From positions 33,306 to 97,305 of the forward strand of contig NZ_FOLS01000003.1 of assembly GCF_900112375.1 (NCBI RefSeq): a DNA stretch of 64,000 nucleotides, given 5' to 3'. This stretch comes from Pseudomonas citronellolis (GTDB lineage: Bacteria; Pseudomonadota; Gammaproteobacteria; Pseudomonadales; Pseudomonadaceae). A program made the translations under genes and the position numbers. Below are positions 33,475-42,687 of the stretch, piece by piece (position 1 is the first letter of the stretch; every line of letters starts with the position of its first letter). Below the pieces are notes generated by a model. That model was not told the origin of the DNA, did no database searches, and was given only the letters and a program-made list of their open reading frames with translations.

Positions 33475-35139
33475 ATGGCTCAATACGTCTACACCATGCA
33501 CCGGGTCGGCAAGGTCGTGCCGCCCAAGCGTGAAATCCTCAAGGACATCTCCCTGTCGTTCTTCCCCGGCGCCAAGATCGGCGTGCTGGGCCTGAACGGC
33601 GCGGGTAAATCCACCCTGCTGCGCATCATGGCCGGCGTCGACACCGAGATCGAGGGCGAAGCCCGCCCGATGCCGGGCATCAAGGTCGGCTACCTGCCGC
33701 AGGAGCCGCAGCTCGACCCGCAGAAGACCGTGCGCGACGTGGTCGAGGAAGCGGTGGACGAGGTCAAGCAGGCCCAGGCCCGCCTGGACGAGGTCTACGC
33801 CGCCTACGCCGAGCCGGACGCCGACTTCGACGCCCTGGCCGCCGAGCAGGCCAAGCTGGAAGCCATCATCCATTCCTCCGACGGCCACAACCTGGAGCGC
33901 CAGCTGGAAGTCGCCGCCGACGCCCTGCGCCTGCCGCCGTGGGACGCGAAGATCGAACACCTCTCCGGTGGCGAGAAGCGCCGCGTGGCGCTGTGCCGCC
34001 TGCTGCTGTCGGCCCCCGACATGCTGCTGCTGGACGAGCCGACCAACCACCTGGACGCCGACTCCGTCGCCTGGCTGGAACACTTCCTCCACGACTTCCC
34101 CGGCACCGTGGTGGCGATCACCCACGACCGCTACTTCCTCGACAACGTCGCCGGCTGGATCCTCGAACTGGACCGCGGCCACGGCATCCCCTTCGAAGGC
34201 AACTACTCCGGCTGGCTGGAATCCAAGGCCAGCCGCCTGGCCCAGGAAGCCAAGCAGGAGGCCTCCCACGCCAAGGCCATGAAGGCCGAACTGGAGTGGG
34301 TGCGCCAGGGCGCCAAGGGCCGCCAGGCCAAGTCCAAGGCCCGTCTGCAGCGCTTCGAGGAAATGCAGTCGCAGGAATTCCAGAAGCGCAGCGAGACCAA
34401 CGAAATCTACATCCCGGCCGGCCCGCGCCTGGGCGACAAGGTCATCGAGCTGCACAACGTCTGCAAGGGCTACGGCGACCGCGTGCTGATCGACGACCTG
34501 TCGCTGAGCATCCCCAAGGGCGCCATCGTCGGCGTGATCGGCGGCAACGGCGCGGGCAAGTCCACCCTGTTCCGCATGCTGACCGGCAAGGAACAACCGG
34601 ACTCGGGCACCATCGAGATCGGCGATACCGTGCAGATCGCCAGCGTCGACCAGAGCCGCGACAGCCTGGAAGGCACCAAGACCGTTTGGGAGCAGGTTTC
34701 CGACGGCTTCGAGCAGATCAGGATCGGCAACTACGAAGTCCCCTCGCGCAGCTATGTCGGCCGCTTCAACTTCAAGGGTGCCGACCAGCAGAAGTTCGTC
34801 AAGGACCTCTCCGGTGGTGAGCGTGGCCGCCTGCACCTGGCCCTGACCCTGAAGCAGGGCGGCAACGTGCTGCTGCTCGACGAACCGTCCAACGACCTCG
34901 ACGTGGAAACCCTGCGCGCCCTTGAAGAGGCGCTGCTGGACTTCCCCGGCGCCGCCATCGTGATTTCCCACGATCGCTGGTTCCTGGACCGTATCGCCAC
35001 CCACATCCTGTCCTACGAGGACGACGGCAAGGTGACCTTCTTCGAAGGCAACTACACCGAGTTCGAAGCCGACCGCAAGAAGCGACTGGGCGAGGCTGCC
35101 GCGCAGCCGCACCGCGTGCGCTACAAGAAGCTGGCGTAA
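33475..35139 (+). CDS. ettA: Energy-dependent translational throttle A (ABC-F ATPase)
   Basis: A 554-residue ABC-F protein with two ATPase domains in tandem. Walker A motifs are GLNGAGKST (39-47) and GGNGAGKST in the second half; signatures are LSGGEKRR and LSGGERGR, each with LLDEP Walker B motifs. The linker (about 240-320) is long and charged, as expected for the P-site tRNA interaction motif. EttA gates the first peptide-bond step on the ribosome by ADP/ATP ratio. An AGG-containing weak SD precedes the ATG at 33475. A terminator follows. Confidence 0.95.
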   Translation: MAQYVYTMHRVGKVVPPKREILKDISLSFFPGAKIGVLGLNGAGKSTLLRIMAGVDTEIEGEARPMPGIKVGYLPQEPQLDPQKTVRDVVEEAVDEVKQAQARLDEVYAAYAEPDADFDALAAEQAKLEAIIHSSDGHNLERQLEVAADALRLPPWDAKIEHLSGGEKRRVALCRLLLSAPDMLLLDEPTNHLDADSVAWLEHFLHDFPGTVVAITHDRYFLDNVAGWILELDRGHGIPFEGNYSGWLESKASRLAQEAKQEASHAKAMKAELEWVRQGAKGRQAKSKARLQRFEEMQSQEFQKRSETNEIYIPAGPRLGDKVIELHNVCKGYGDRVLIDDLSLSIPKGAIVGVIGGNGAGKSTLFRMLTGKEQPDSGTIEIGDTVQIASVDQSRDSLEGTKTVWEQVSDGFEQIRIGNYEVPSRSYVGRFNFKGADQQKFVKDLSGGERGRLHLALTLKQGGNVLLLDEPSNDLDVETLRALEEALLDFPGAAIVISHDRWFLDRIATHILSYEDDGKVTFFEGNYTEFEADRKKRLGEAAAQPHRVRYKKLA

Positions 35140-35155
35140 GCCGCTTCTCACGACA

Positions 35156-35180
35156 GACGGGGCCTTCGGGCCCCGTTTTC
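35156..35180 (+). terminator. Intrinsic terminator after ettA
   Basis: Hairpin ACGGGGCC TTCG GGCCCCGT followed by TTTC, 17 bp after the ettA stop. Confidence 0.88.
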
Positions 35181-35234
35181 GTAGGTGTACGAAGCTGTTT
35201 GAAATGTTTTGAAATACTTGCTGCAGCCCAGTAG

Positions 35235-36704
<1,470 letters not shown>

Positions 36705-36729
36705 CCTGCCGAAGGCCGGTGGGGCGTAG

Positions 36730-37182
36730 GGCGTATAACGCTCCGCGTTATACGCCGCCTGGCCTTGGTCCCAGGCGCGCCCGGATTTGGCTTCGGAGGC
36801 GCTTCGATCCCGATCAATAAGCCGGGCATGAGATAGGTGTAGCGGCGTATAACCGCGAACGGTTATACGCCCTACGTACCGGTTGGCGATGGGTATCGCT
36901 TCGCTCCACCCATCCTACGCGAGCGCACCGAAGTGCTTTTCGTAGGAGCGAGCTTGCTCGCGAACGAACTCCGCTGCGGGGTATCAGGTTCGCGAGCAAG
37001 CTCGCTCCTACAGTTCCCGGGAAGCACGGTATTCCCACCCGTAGGAGCGGACCTTGTCCGCGATAGCCGAAGGTTCCGGCGCGATTCGCGGATGAGATCC
37101 GCTCCTACACTGCGCCACCTACGCCTTTCCCCTGTAGGAGCGCGCCCTACGCGCGAATCGCAGGCAGGGCCTGCTCCTACAG
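36730..37182. repeat. Repeat hub: five repeat families in 450 bp
   Basis: In order: hairpin GGCGTATAACGC-TCC-GCGTTATACGCC (36730-36756); a variant with a CGAA loop (36844-36871); the GATGGGT...CCCATC repeat (36888-36919); a type C BIME (36941-37012); a type B REP pair (37040-37109); and a divergent type A-like pair (37131-37182). It fills the whole 492-bp gap between the convergent gdhA and ccpR genes. No open frame here looks real. Confidence 0.88.
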
Positions 37183-37196
37183 GGGGAGGCCCCTGG

Positions 37197-38219
37197 TCAA
37201 TCCACCGGGCGCGGCGTGCTGGCGGTGCTCGGCGGCAGCAGCGGGTATTCCACCTGCGGCTGCTTGCCGGTGACGGTCTTGAGGAAGGCGACTATGTCGC
37301 TCACCTCGCCGGCATCCAGTTGCTTGCCCAGTTGCGCGGTGCCCATGATCGTCACCGCTTCCTCCAGGTCCCACACCTGCCCGCTGTGGAAGTAGGGCGC
37401 GGTGAGGGCCACGTTGCGCAGCGGCGCGGCGCGGAACACGTATTCGTCGTTCTGCGTCTTGGTCACCGCGAAGCGGCCCTTGTCGCCGCTGGGCAGGATG
37501 CTGGCGTCGGGTTTCTTCACCAGGCCGAACGGGAAGTAGGCCTGGCCGCCGAGGTTCACGCCGTTGTGGCAGCTGATGCAGCCGGCGCTCATGAAGGCCT
37601 GCAGCCCTTTCTTCTCCTTGGCGTCCAGGGCCTTGTCGTCGCCCTTGAGGTACTGGTCGAAGCGCGAGTCGGGGGTGATCAGCGTCGATTCGAAGGCCTG
37701 CAGCGCGCGGGCCATGTTGTCGAAGCTCGTTGCCTGCTTGTCGCCGGGGAAGGCCTTTTCGAAGGCCGCCACGTACTCGGGCATGCTCCTGAGGGTGGTC
37801 TCGACGTTCTTCGGCGTGTTGTGCATTTCCACCGGGTTCTGCACCGGGCCCTTGGCCTGTTCCTCCAGGTCCTTGGCGCGGCCGTCCCAGAACTGCGCCA
37901 CGTTGAACACGGCGTTGAACACCGTCGGCGAGTTGCGCGCCCCTTTCTGCCAGGCGTGGCCGCTGGAGGCCGGCACGTTGTCGGCGCCGCCGGTGCCGAT
38001 GTTGTGGCAGGTGTTGCAACTGATCACGTGGCTGGCCGACAGGCGTGGCTCGAAGAACAACTGGCGACCCAGCTCCACCTGGGCCGCGTCCAGCCCGGTG
38101 GTCTGCTCGGGGATGGGCTTGAAGATGGCGTTGGCCTGGTCGCGCAAGGCGTCGGCGTGGGCGGCGGTACTGCTGGCGGCCAACAATAAACCGCCCAGGG
38201 CCAGTTTCAGGGGCTGCAT
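37197..38219 (-). CDS. ccpR: Diheme cytochrome c551 peroxidase
   Basis: A 340-residue periplasmic diheme peroxidase that reduces H2O2 using electrons from small cytochromes or azurin. The signal peptide ends near AAHAD (residue 22). Heme sites are CNTCH (Cys68/Cys71/His72, low-potential peroxidatic heme) and CISCH (Cys214/Cys217/His218, electron-entry heme). Length and motifs match P. aeruginosa CcpR. An Anr box lies 73 bp upstream, consistent with known anaerobic induction of ccpR. GAGGAGA precedes the ATG at 38219. Confidence 0.95.
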   Translation of the reverse strand: MQPLKLALGGLLLAASSTAAHADALRDQANAIFKPIPEQTTGLDAAQVELGRQLFFEPRLSASHVISCNTCHNIGTGGADNVPASSGHAWQKGARNSPTVFNAVFNVAQFWDGRAKDLEEQAKGPVQNPVEMHNTPKNVETTLRSMPEYVAAFEKAFPGDKQATSFDNMARALQAFESTLITPDSRFDQYLKGDDKALDAKEKKGLQAFMSAGCISCHNGVNLGGQAYFPFGLVKKPDASILPSGDKGRFAVTKTQNDEYVFRAAPLRNVALTAPYFHSGQVWDLEEAVTIMGTAQLGKQLDAGEVSDIVAFLKTVTGKQPQVEYPLLPPSTASTPRPVD

Positions 38220-38291
38220 GGAGTGTTCTCCTCGTTATCAGGCTATTGGTCTTTTCTGATTCAAGGAGAGGCCAGCCGGCGAAGCGGCGAC

Positions 38292-38305
38292 TTGACCGGG
38301 ATCAA
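38292..38305 (-). promoter_or_regulatory. Anr (FNR-type) box of ccpR
   Basis: TTGATCCCGGTCAA on the minus strand, against the consensus TTGATNNNNATCAA. The centre lies about 40-46 bp ahead of a plausible -10 (TTGAAT at 38264-38259) and transcription start, the spacing of class II FNR/Anr activation. Confidence 0.8.
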
Positions 38306-38347
38306 GCCCGTGGCATGCGGTGGGGTGCGGGGCTTTGCCGCAGGCGT

Positions 38348-39568
38348 TCAGCCCTTCACGCAGACCACCTGGCGCAGGGTGTGCACCACTTCCACCAGGT
38401 CGCGCTGGGCGGCCATCACCGCGTCGATGTCCTTGTAGGCCATGGGGATCTCGTCGATCACGTCCTTGTCCTTGCGGCATTCGACGTGGGCGGTGGCGCG
38501 CACCTGGTCCTCGACGCTGAAGCGCTTCTTCGCCTGGGTGCGGCTCATGCTGCGGCCGGCGCCGTGGCTGCAGGAGCAGAACGCCTCCTGGTTGCCCAGG
38601 CCGCGGACGATGAAACTCTTCGCCCCCATGGAGCCGGGGATGATGCCCAGCTGGCCCTTCTGCGCCGACACCGCGCCCTTGCGCGTGACCAGCACCTCGC
38701 GGCCGAAATGCTGCTCGCGCTGCACGTAGTTGTGGTGGCAGTTCACCGCCTCCAGGCTGGCCTCGAAGGGCTTGCGGATCACCTTGCGCGCCGCGGTGAT
38801 CACCGCCTGCATCATCAGCTCGCGGTTCTGCCGGGCGAAGTCCTGGGCCCAGCCCACCGCTTCGACGTAGTCGTCGAAGTGCCGGCTGCCTTCCTCGAAG
38901 TAGGCCAGGTCCTTGTCCGGCAGGTTGGCCAGGTGCTGGCGCATGTCGGCCTGGGCCAGCTCGATGAACAGGCAGCCGATGGCGTTGCCCACCCCGCGCG
39001 AGCCGCTGTGCAGCATGAACCAGACGCGCCCGGCCTCGTCCAGGCAGACCTCGATGAAGTGATTGCCGGTGCCCAGGGTGCCCAGGTGCTGGCGGTTGTT
39101 GGTCTTCTCCAGGCGCGGGTACTTGTCGGTGATGGCGCGGAAGCGCCGGGCCAGGCCCTTCCAGGCCTGGTCGGCATGCGCCGGTACGTCGCCCCAGGCG
39201 CCCTGGTCGTGGCGGCCGAAGGTCTTGCCGTGGGGCACCGCCTTTTCGATGGCGCTGCGCAGGCCGTGCAGGTTGTCCGGCAGGTCGGCGGCGAGCAGCG
39301 AGGTGCGCGCGGCGATCATGCCGCAGCCGATGTCCACGCCGACCGCGGCCGGGATGATGGCGCCGACGGTGGGAATCACGCTGCCGATGGTCGAGCCCTT
39401 GCCCAGGTGCACGTCGGGCATCACTGCCAGGTGCCTGAAGATGAACGGCAGGCGCGCGGTGTTCATCAACTGCTGGCGCGCCTCGTCTTCCACGGGCACG
39501 CCCTGGGTCCAGAGCTTGATCGGCTTGCCGCCGGCGACTTCGAGCAGGGTGGGGGCTGGGGTTTTCAT
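38348..39568 (-). CDS. rtcB: RNA-splicing ligase RtcB
   Basis: A 406-residue GTP- and Mn2+-dependent RNA ligase that joins 3'-phosphate (or 2',3'-cyclic phosphate) to 5'-OH ends. Metal-site motifs GVDIGCGM and NCHHNY are intact. The guanylylated histidine is His335 in SHGAGRS. The usual partners RtcA and the sigma-54 activator RtcR are not in this window. It lies instead 46 bp downstream of a DUF4105 gene on the same strand and 128 bp upstream of ccpR. A constitutive repair or stress role is an inference. Confidence 0.93.
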   Translation of the reverse strand: MKTPAPTLLEVAGGKPIKLWTQGVPVEDEARQQLMNTARLPFIFRHLAVMPDVHLGKGSTIGSVIPTVGAIIPAAVGVDIGCGMIAARTSLLAADLPDNLHGLRSAIEKAVPHGKTFGRHDQGAWGDVPAHADQAWKGLARRFRAITDKYPRLEKTNNRQHLGTLGTGNHFIEVCLDEAGRVWFMLHSGSRGVGNAIGCLFIELAQADMRQHLANLPDKDLAYFEEGSRHFDDYVEAVGWAQDFARQNRELMMQAVITAARKVIRKPFEASLEAVNCHHNYVQREQHFGREVLVTRKGAVSAQKGQLGIIPGSMGAKSFIVRGLGNQEAFCSCSHGAGRSMSRTQAKKRFSVEDQVRATAHVECRKDKDVIDEIPMAYKDIDAVMAAQRDLVEVVHTLRQVVCVKG

Positions 39569-39614
39569 GGCGCGCTACCCGCCCGCCATCGCGGCGGGCG
39601 CTGAATCCGTCGAT

Positions 39615-41480
39615 TCAGTAATGGTACCAGCGCAACTCCAGCATGACCTCGCTGACCGGCCCGGCCTGGTGGCTGAACTGGCGTTCGGCGGACAGCCGCA
39701 GGCCCAGGTTGCGGCCCAGTTCCACCTGCTGGCCGAGGCTCAGGCTGCGGCGCACCTCGCCGTTGTGGAAGTAGTCGCCCTTGCCCTCCAGGGCCAGGTT
39801 GCCCAGCGGGTTGCGCCAGAGCACGCCGGTGTCGAAGCCCACTGCCGGCGCTATGGTCGCGGCGAAGTCGGGGTTGTTCTCGATGCGCGCGGTGCCCAGG
39901 GCGTAGGCCTGCAGGTCGTCGGCGAGCTTCCAGCTGCCGCCGGCGCCGCCGTTGACGTGGCCGGCCAGGGTGTCGTGGTCGTCGTCGCTGTGCTTGCCCG
40001 GCACCCGCTCCCAGCCGCCGGTGACCTGCCAGGACAGCGGCTGCAGCAGGGCGTTGCGTGGCGTCATGGAGCGGATGCTGACCAGGTCCAGGCGCTGCAG
40101 CTGCCAGCGGTTGCCCTCGTACTGGCGCAGGCGCAGGTCGCCCAGTTCCAGCTGCGCGCCCTGGGGGAAGCCGTAGCTGTTGTCCAGCAGGTCGTGGTAG
40201 GCCATGCGCAGGCCGTAGTCGGCGAAGGCCTGGCCGTCGCGGCTGCCGGCGCCGAGCTGCCAGGTCAGCGACTGGTGGCCTTCCTCCGGCTGCCCCGGGC
40301 GTTCCACCTGGGCCGGCGGCGGTGGGTTCTGGTTGATCGCCCGCAGCAGCTGGTAGCTGCGCGCGGCGTCGGCCTCGTCGCGCTCCTTGCCGGTGGCGCG
40401 GTAGCGCAGCAGGCGGAAGGCGGTGTCCTGCACCAGGGCCTGGCGCGGCGCGGGCAGGGCCTTGAATTCGGGGGAATCGAGCAGGCGGTCGTCGTCGGCC
40501 AGGCGCCGGGCCAGCTGCTTCTCGCCGGCGTCCAGCGGCTCGGCGCGGGCCAGCAGTTCCTTCTCCCGCGAGGGGCGGTAGTCGACCTTGTCGATCATCC
40601 CGGCCTGCTTCACCGCGCGCACCGTGTCGGTGGGGATGGCGTAGAGCGGGAATTCGTCGGTCAGCTTCACCCCGGGGCGGGCGATCTCCAGCAGTTCGAG
40701 CAGGCGGAAGGAGCAGTTCTCGTCGAAGAAGAAGTACTTGAAGCGGACCTGCTTGAGTTCCCACACGTGCTCGACCATGCGCCCGGTCTCCTCGGGCGTG
40801 AGGTTCAGGCGGTATTCCCAGAGGTCGCGGTTCTCCAGGCGGCTGTATTCGGAGAGCTTCTCGCGGTAGGGCACCAGGGCGAACAGGCCGGGGTAGCCGC
40901 CCATCAGGCCCTTCCAGGCGTAGAGGATGCTGTTGTCCATGCCCTCGATGTAGGCGCCGAAGTTCAGCGCGTAGCTGAGCAGGGCGGTGTTGTTGCTGTC
41001 GACGTCGGCCTGGTCGATGCGCAGCAGGGTGTGGCCGAACATCGACGAGGGGCTGTTCAGGTAGGCGGCGGGGAACACCAGCACGGCGCTGTGCGGGTTG
41101 ATGTCGCCGTACCAGGTGTCGTACTCCTTGCACGCCGGCCGCGGCAGGCCGGTCAACTGCAATTGCTGCTTCAGCCAGCGTGTGCGCGCCGGGTAGACGC
41201 ACTGGGCATGCTTGTCGCCGAGGCCGGGGGCGGCGTAGAGGGCGTCGACGGTGGCCTTGAGCTCATGCTCCGGCGAGCGGTCGCCGTCCTCGGCGAGGAA
41301 GAACCTGTCGTCGTCGACGAAGCTGCGCCAGCCGCCCAGCTTGCTCGGCGTGTAGTGCCCCAGGGCCAGCCAGTAGGGCTGCGCGGCCAGGGCCTGGAGG
41401 CGGGATTCGGGAAACTGGGGGCTCGCGTGCAGGGATGCGCAGGCGCACAGCGCCAGCCATGGCAACAGGCGTTTGGGCAT
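39615..41480 (-). CDS. DUF4105 envelope protein
   Basis: A 621-residue exported protein: signal peptide to about residue 19 (LHASPQ), then an N-terminal periplasmic 'Lnb/DUF4105' domain. Characteristic motifs include DTWYGDINPHSAVLVFP, SSMFGHTLLRI and the cysteine in FDENCSFRLL, which resemble a papain-like or NlpC-like arrangement (His in GHT, Cys in ENC). The C-terminal third is strand-rich and ends LELRWYHY, suggesting an outer-membrane beta-barrel. Function is unknown. It corresponds by position to PA4579 (from memory). It is followed 46 bp later by rtcB. Confidence 0.82.
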   Translation of the reverse strand: MPKRLLPWLALCACASLHASPQFPESRLQALAAQPYWLALGHYTPSKLGGWRSFVDDDRFFLAEDGDRSPEHELKATVDALYAAPGLGDKHAQCVYPARTRWLKQQLQLTGLPRPACKEYDTWYGDINPHSAVLVFPAAYLNSPSSMFGHTLLRIDQADVDSNNTALLSYALNFGAYIEGMDNSILYAWKGLMGGYPGLFALVPYREKLSEYSRLENRDLWEYRLNLTPEETGRMVEHVWELKQVRFKYFFFDENCSFRLLELLEIARPGVKLTDEFPLYAIPTDTVRAVKQAGMIDKVDYRPSREKELLARAEPLDAGEKQLARRLADDDRLLDSPEFKALPAPRQALVQDTAFRLLRYRATGKERDEADAARSYQLLRAINQNPPPPAQVERPGQPEEGHQSLTWQLGAGSRDGQAFADYGLRMAYHDLLDNSYGFPQGAQLELGDLRLRQYEGNRWQLQRLDLVSIRSMTPRNALLQPLSWQVTGGWERVPGKHSDDDHDTLAGHVNGGAGGSWKLADDLQAYALGTARIENNPDFAATIAPAVGFDTGVLWRNPLGNLALEGKGDYFHNGEVRRSLSLGQQVELGRNLGLRLSAERQFSHQAGPVSEVMLELRWYHY

Positions 41481-41537
41481 GGGGACCTTAGCGGGTCGGG
41501 GTAGGGGAGCCCGCCCCGGTGGGGCGGGCCATCAGGC

Positions 41538-42026
41538 TCAGGCCTGTTCGGCGTACTTGGCCAGGCGGGTGTCCTGTTTCAGCACGGCCTGGGTGTTGGC
41601 GTAGACGTCCTCGGCGGTGACGTCGGACTTGTTGAAGATCTGCGCGAAGTGCTCGTGGGTCACTTCGGCGAAGTGCGCGCGGTCTTCAGGTTTCACGCCC
41701 AGGACCACGGCGTAGGTGGTCAGCGCTTCGCCGTCACCCTTGGCCATGTCTTCGGACAGCTCGTCCATCATGCTGCTGAGCACGATCATCGGCTTGCCGC
41801 CGTAGGTCAGCGCGCCATTGGTGTGGCAACCGTTGGTGCCGGTGGTCATGCCGAAGGTGTTGTTGCCCGAGGAGCCGTTGGTGGTGGCCGCCAGCACGTG
41901 GGTGGCGGTGCCGCGCTGGCCCTTGAAGAGCATCTGGCCCCAGCCGCAGCCGTCGCTGCCGGGGGCGTCGGCGAAGGCGCCGATGGAAACGGTGGCGAGG
42001 AGGGTACCGAGTAGAATCCTTTTCAT
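41538..42026 (-). CDS. DUF3015 periplasmic protein
   Basis: A 162-residue exported protein with a signal peptide (MKRILLGTLLATVSIGAFADA). The mature part begins GSDGCGWGQMLFKGQ and has the two-cysteine arrangement (GCGWG...NGCHTNG) of the DUF3015 family. It is the first gene of a minus-strand set DUF3015-DUF4105-rtcB, divergent from the DksA-like gene, as PA4578 is from PA4577. Function unknown. Confidence 0.85.
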   Translation of the reverse strand: MKRILLGTLLATVSIGAFADAPGSDGCGWGQMLFKGQRGTATHVLAATTNGSSGNNTFGMTTGTNGCHTNGALTYGGKPMIVLSSMMDELSEDMAKGDGEALTTYAVVLGVKPEDRAHFAEVTHEHFAQIFNKSDVTAEDVYANTQAVLKQDTRLAKYAEQA

Positions 42027-42184
42027 CTGCGTATCTCTCTTTGTTCGTATGCATGGCTGTACGTAGCCGCTGACAGCAAACAGCGCCAGGCAGAGCTTTG
42101 TAGGAATATCCTGAGGGTGTCAAGGCGCGATGTCCCTCAATCCCACCGCGGGGCGAACTGCGTCATGCTCTGCGCAACAGGCTA

Positions 42185-42198
42185 TTGATCGGTATCAG
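42185..42198 (+). promoter_or_regulatory. Anr/Dnr-like box upstream of DksA-like gene
   Basis: TTGATCGGTATCAG matches nine of ten fixed positions of the Anr consensus TTGATNNNNATCAA. It is centred 67 bp ahead of the DksA-like start codon and 165 bp from the divergent DUF3015 start, favouring control of the former. Confidence 0.6.
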
Positions 42199-42258
42199 CG
42201 GCGATTCCCTTGGAACCGGCCACACTTGAAACAGTTCCTTGTCCGTCGGAGAGGCGTC

Positions 42259-42588
42259 ATGGCCGTAGATGATTTCGACCCCCGTTCTGCACTGGATGCG
42301 CTGGCCAGCGAATATTCCCAGCGTGCCGCCGCGATCCGCAGCGACCTGGCGCGGACCCACTCGCCGGACTTCGCCGAGCAGGCCCAGCAGCGGGAGAACG
42401 ACGATGTGCTGCGGGCCCTGCTGGCCGAAGCCGAGGCGGGCATGCGCCTGGTGGGCCTGGCGCGCCTGCGTCTGGCGGACGGAACCTACGGACAATGCGT
42501 ACGCTGTGGCGAAGCCATCGAGCCCCGCCGCCTGCGCGCCCTGCCGGCCACGGAATACTGTCTGCGCTGCGCCGACCTGCAGCACTGA
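42259..42588 (+). CDS. TraR/DksA-type zinc-finger protein
   Basis: A 109-residue protein. An N-terminal helical region is followed by a four-cysteine zinc finger CVRCGEAIEPRRLRALP...YCLRC. The DksA family binds the RNA polymerase secondary channel and modulates transcription. This short form lacks the long DksA coiled coil with paired aspartates, so it is closer to TraR-like proteins. The ATG at 42259 follows GGAGAGG. An Anr-like box upstream suggests induction at low oxygen. It precedes the Lon-like protease gene by 99 bp. Confidence 0.85.
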   Translation: MAVDDFDPRSALDALASEYSQRAAAIRSDLARTHSPDFAEQAQQRENDDVLRALLAEAEAGMRLVGLARLRLADGTYGQCVRCGEAIEPRRLRALPATEYCLRCADLQH

Positions 42589-42687
42589 TCGACCGGCCCT
42601 TGCGCGCGCCTTGCCAGTGGCGCGCGGGCAGCGCGAGAATGCGGACAACTCTCCGCGGCCTCGCGCCGCCCGATGCAAGGATTTCCG

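Noticed and set aside
36805..36818. TCGATCCCGATCAA, a near match to an Anr box
   Set aside because: It lies inside the repeat hub between two convergent genes and faces no promoter.
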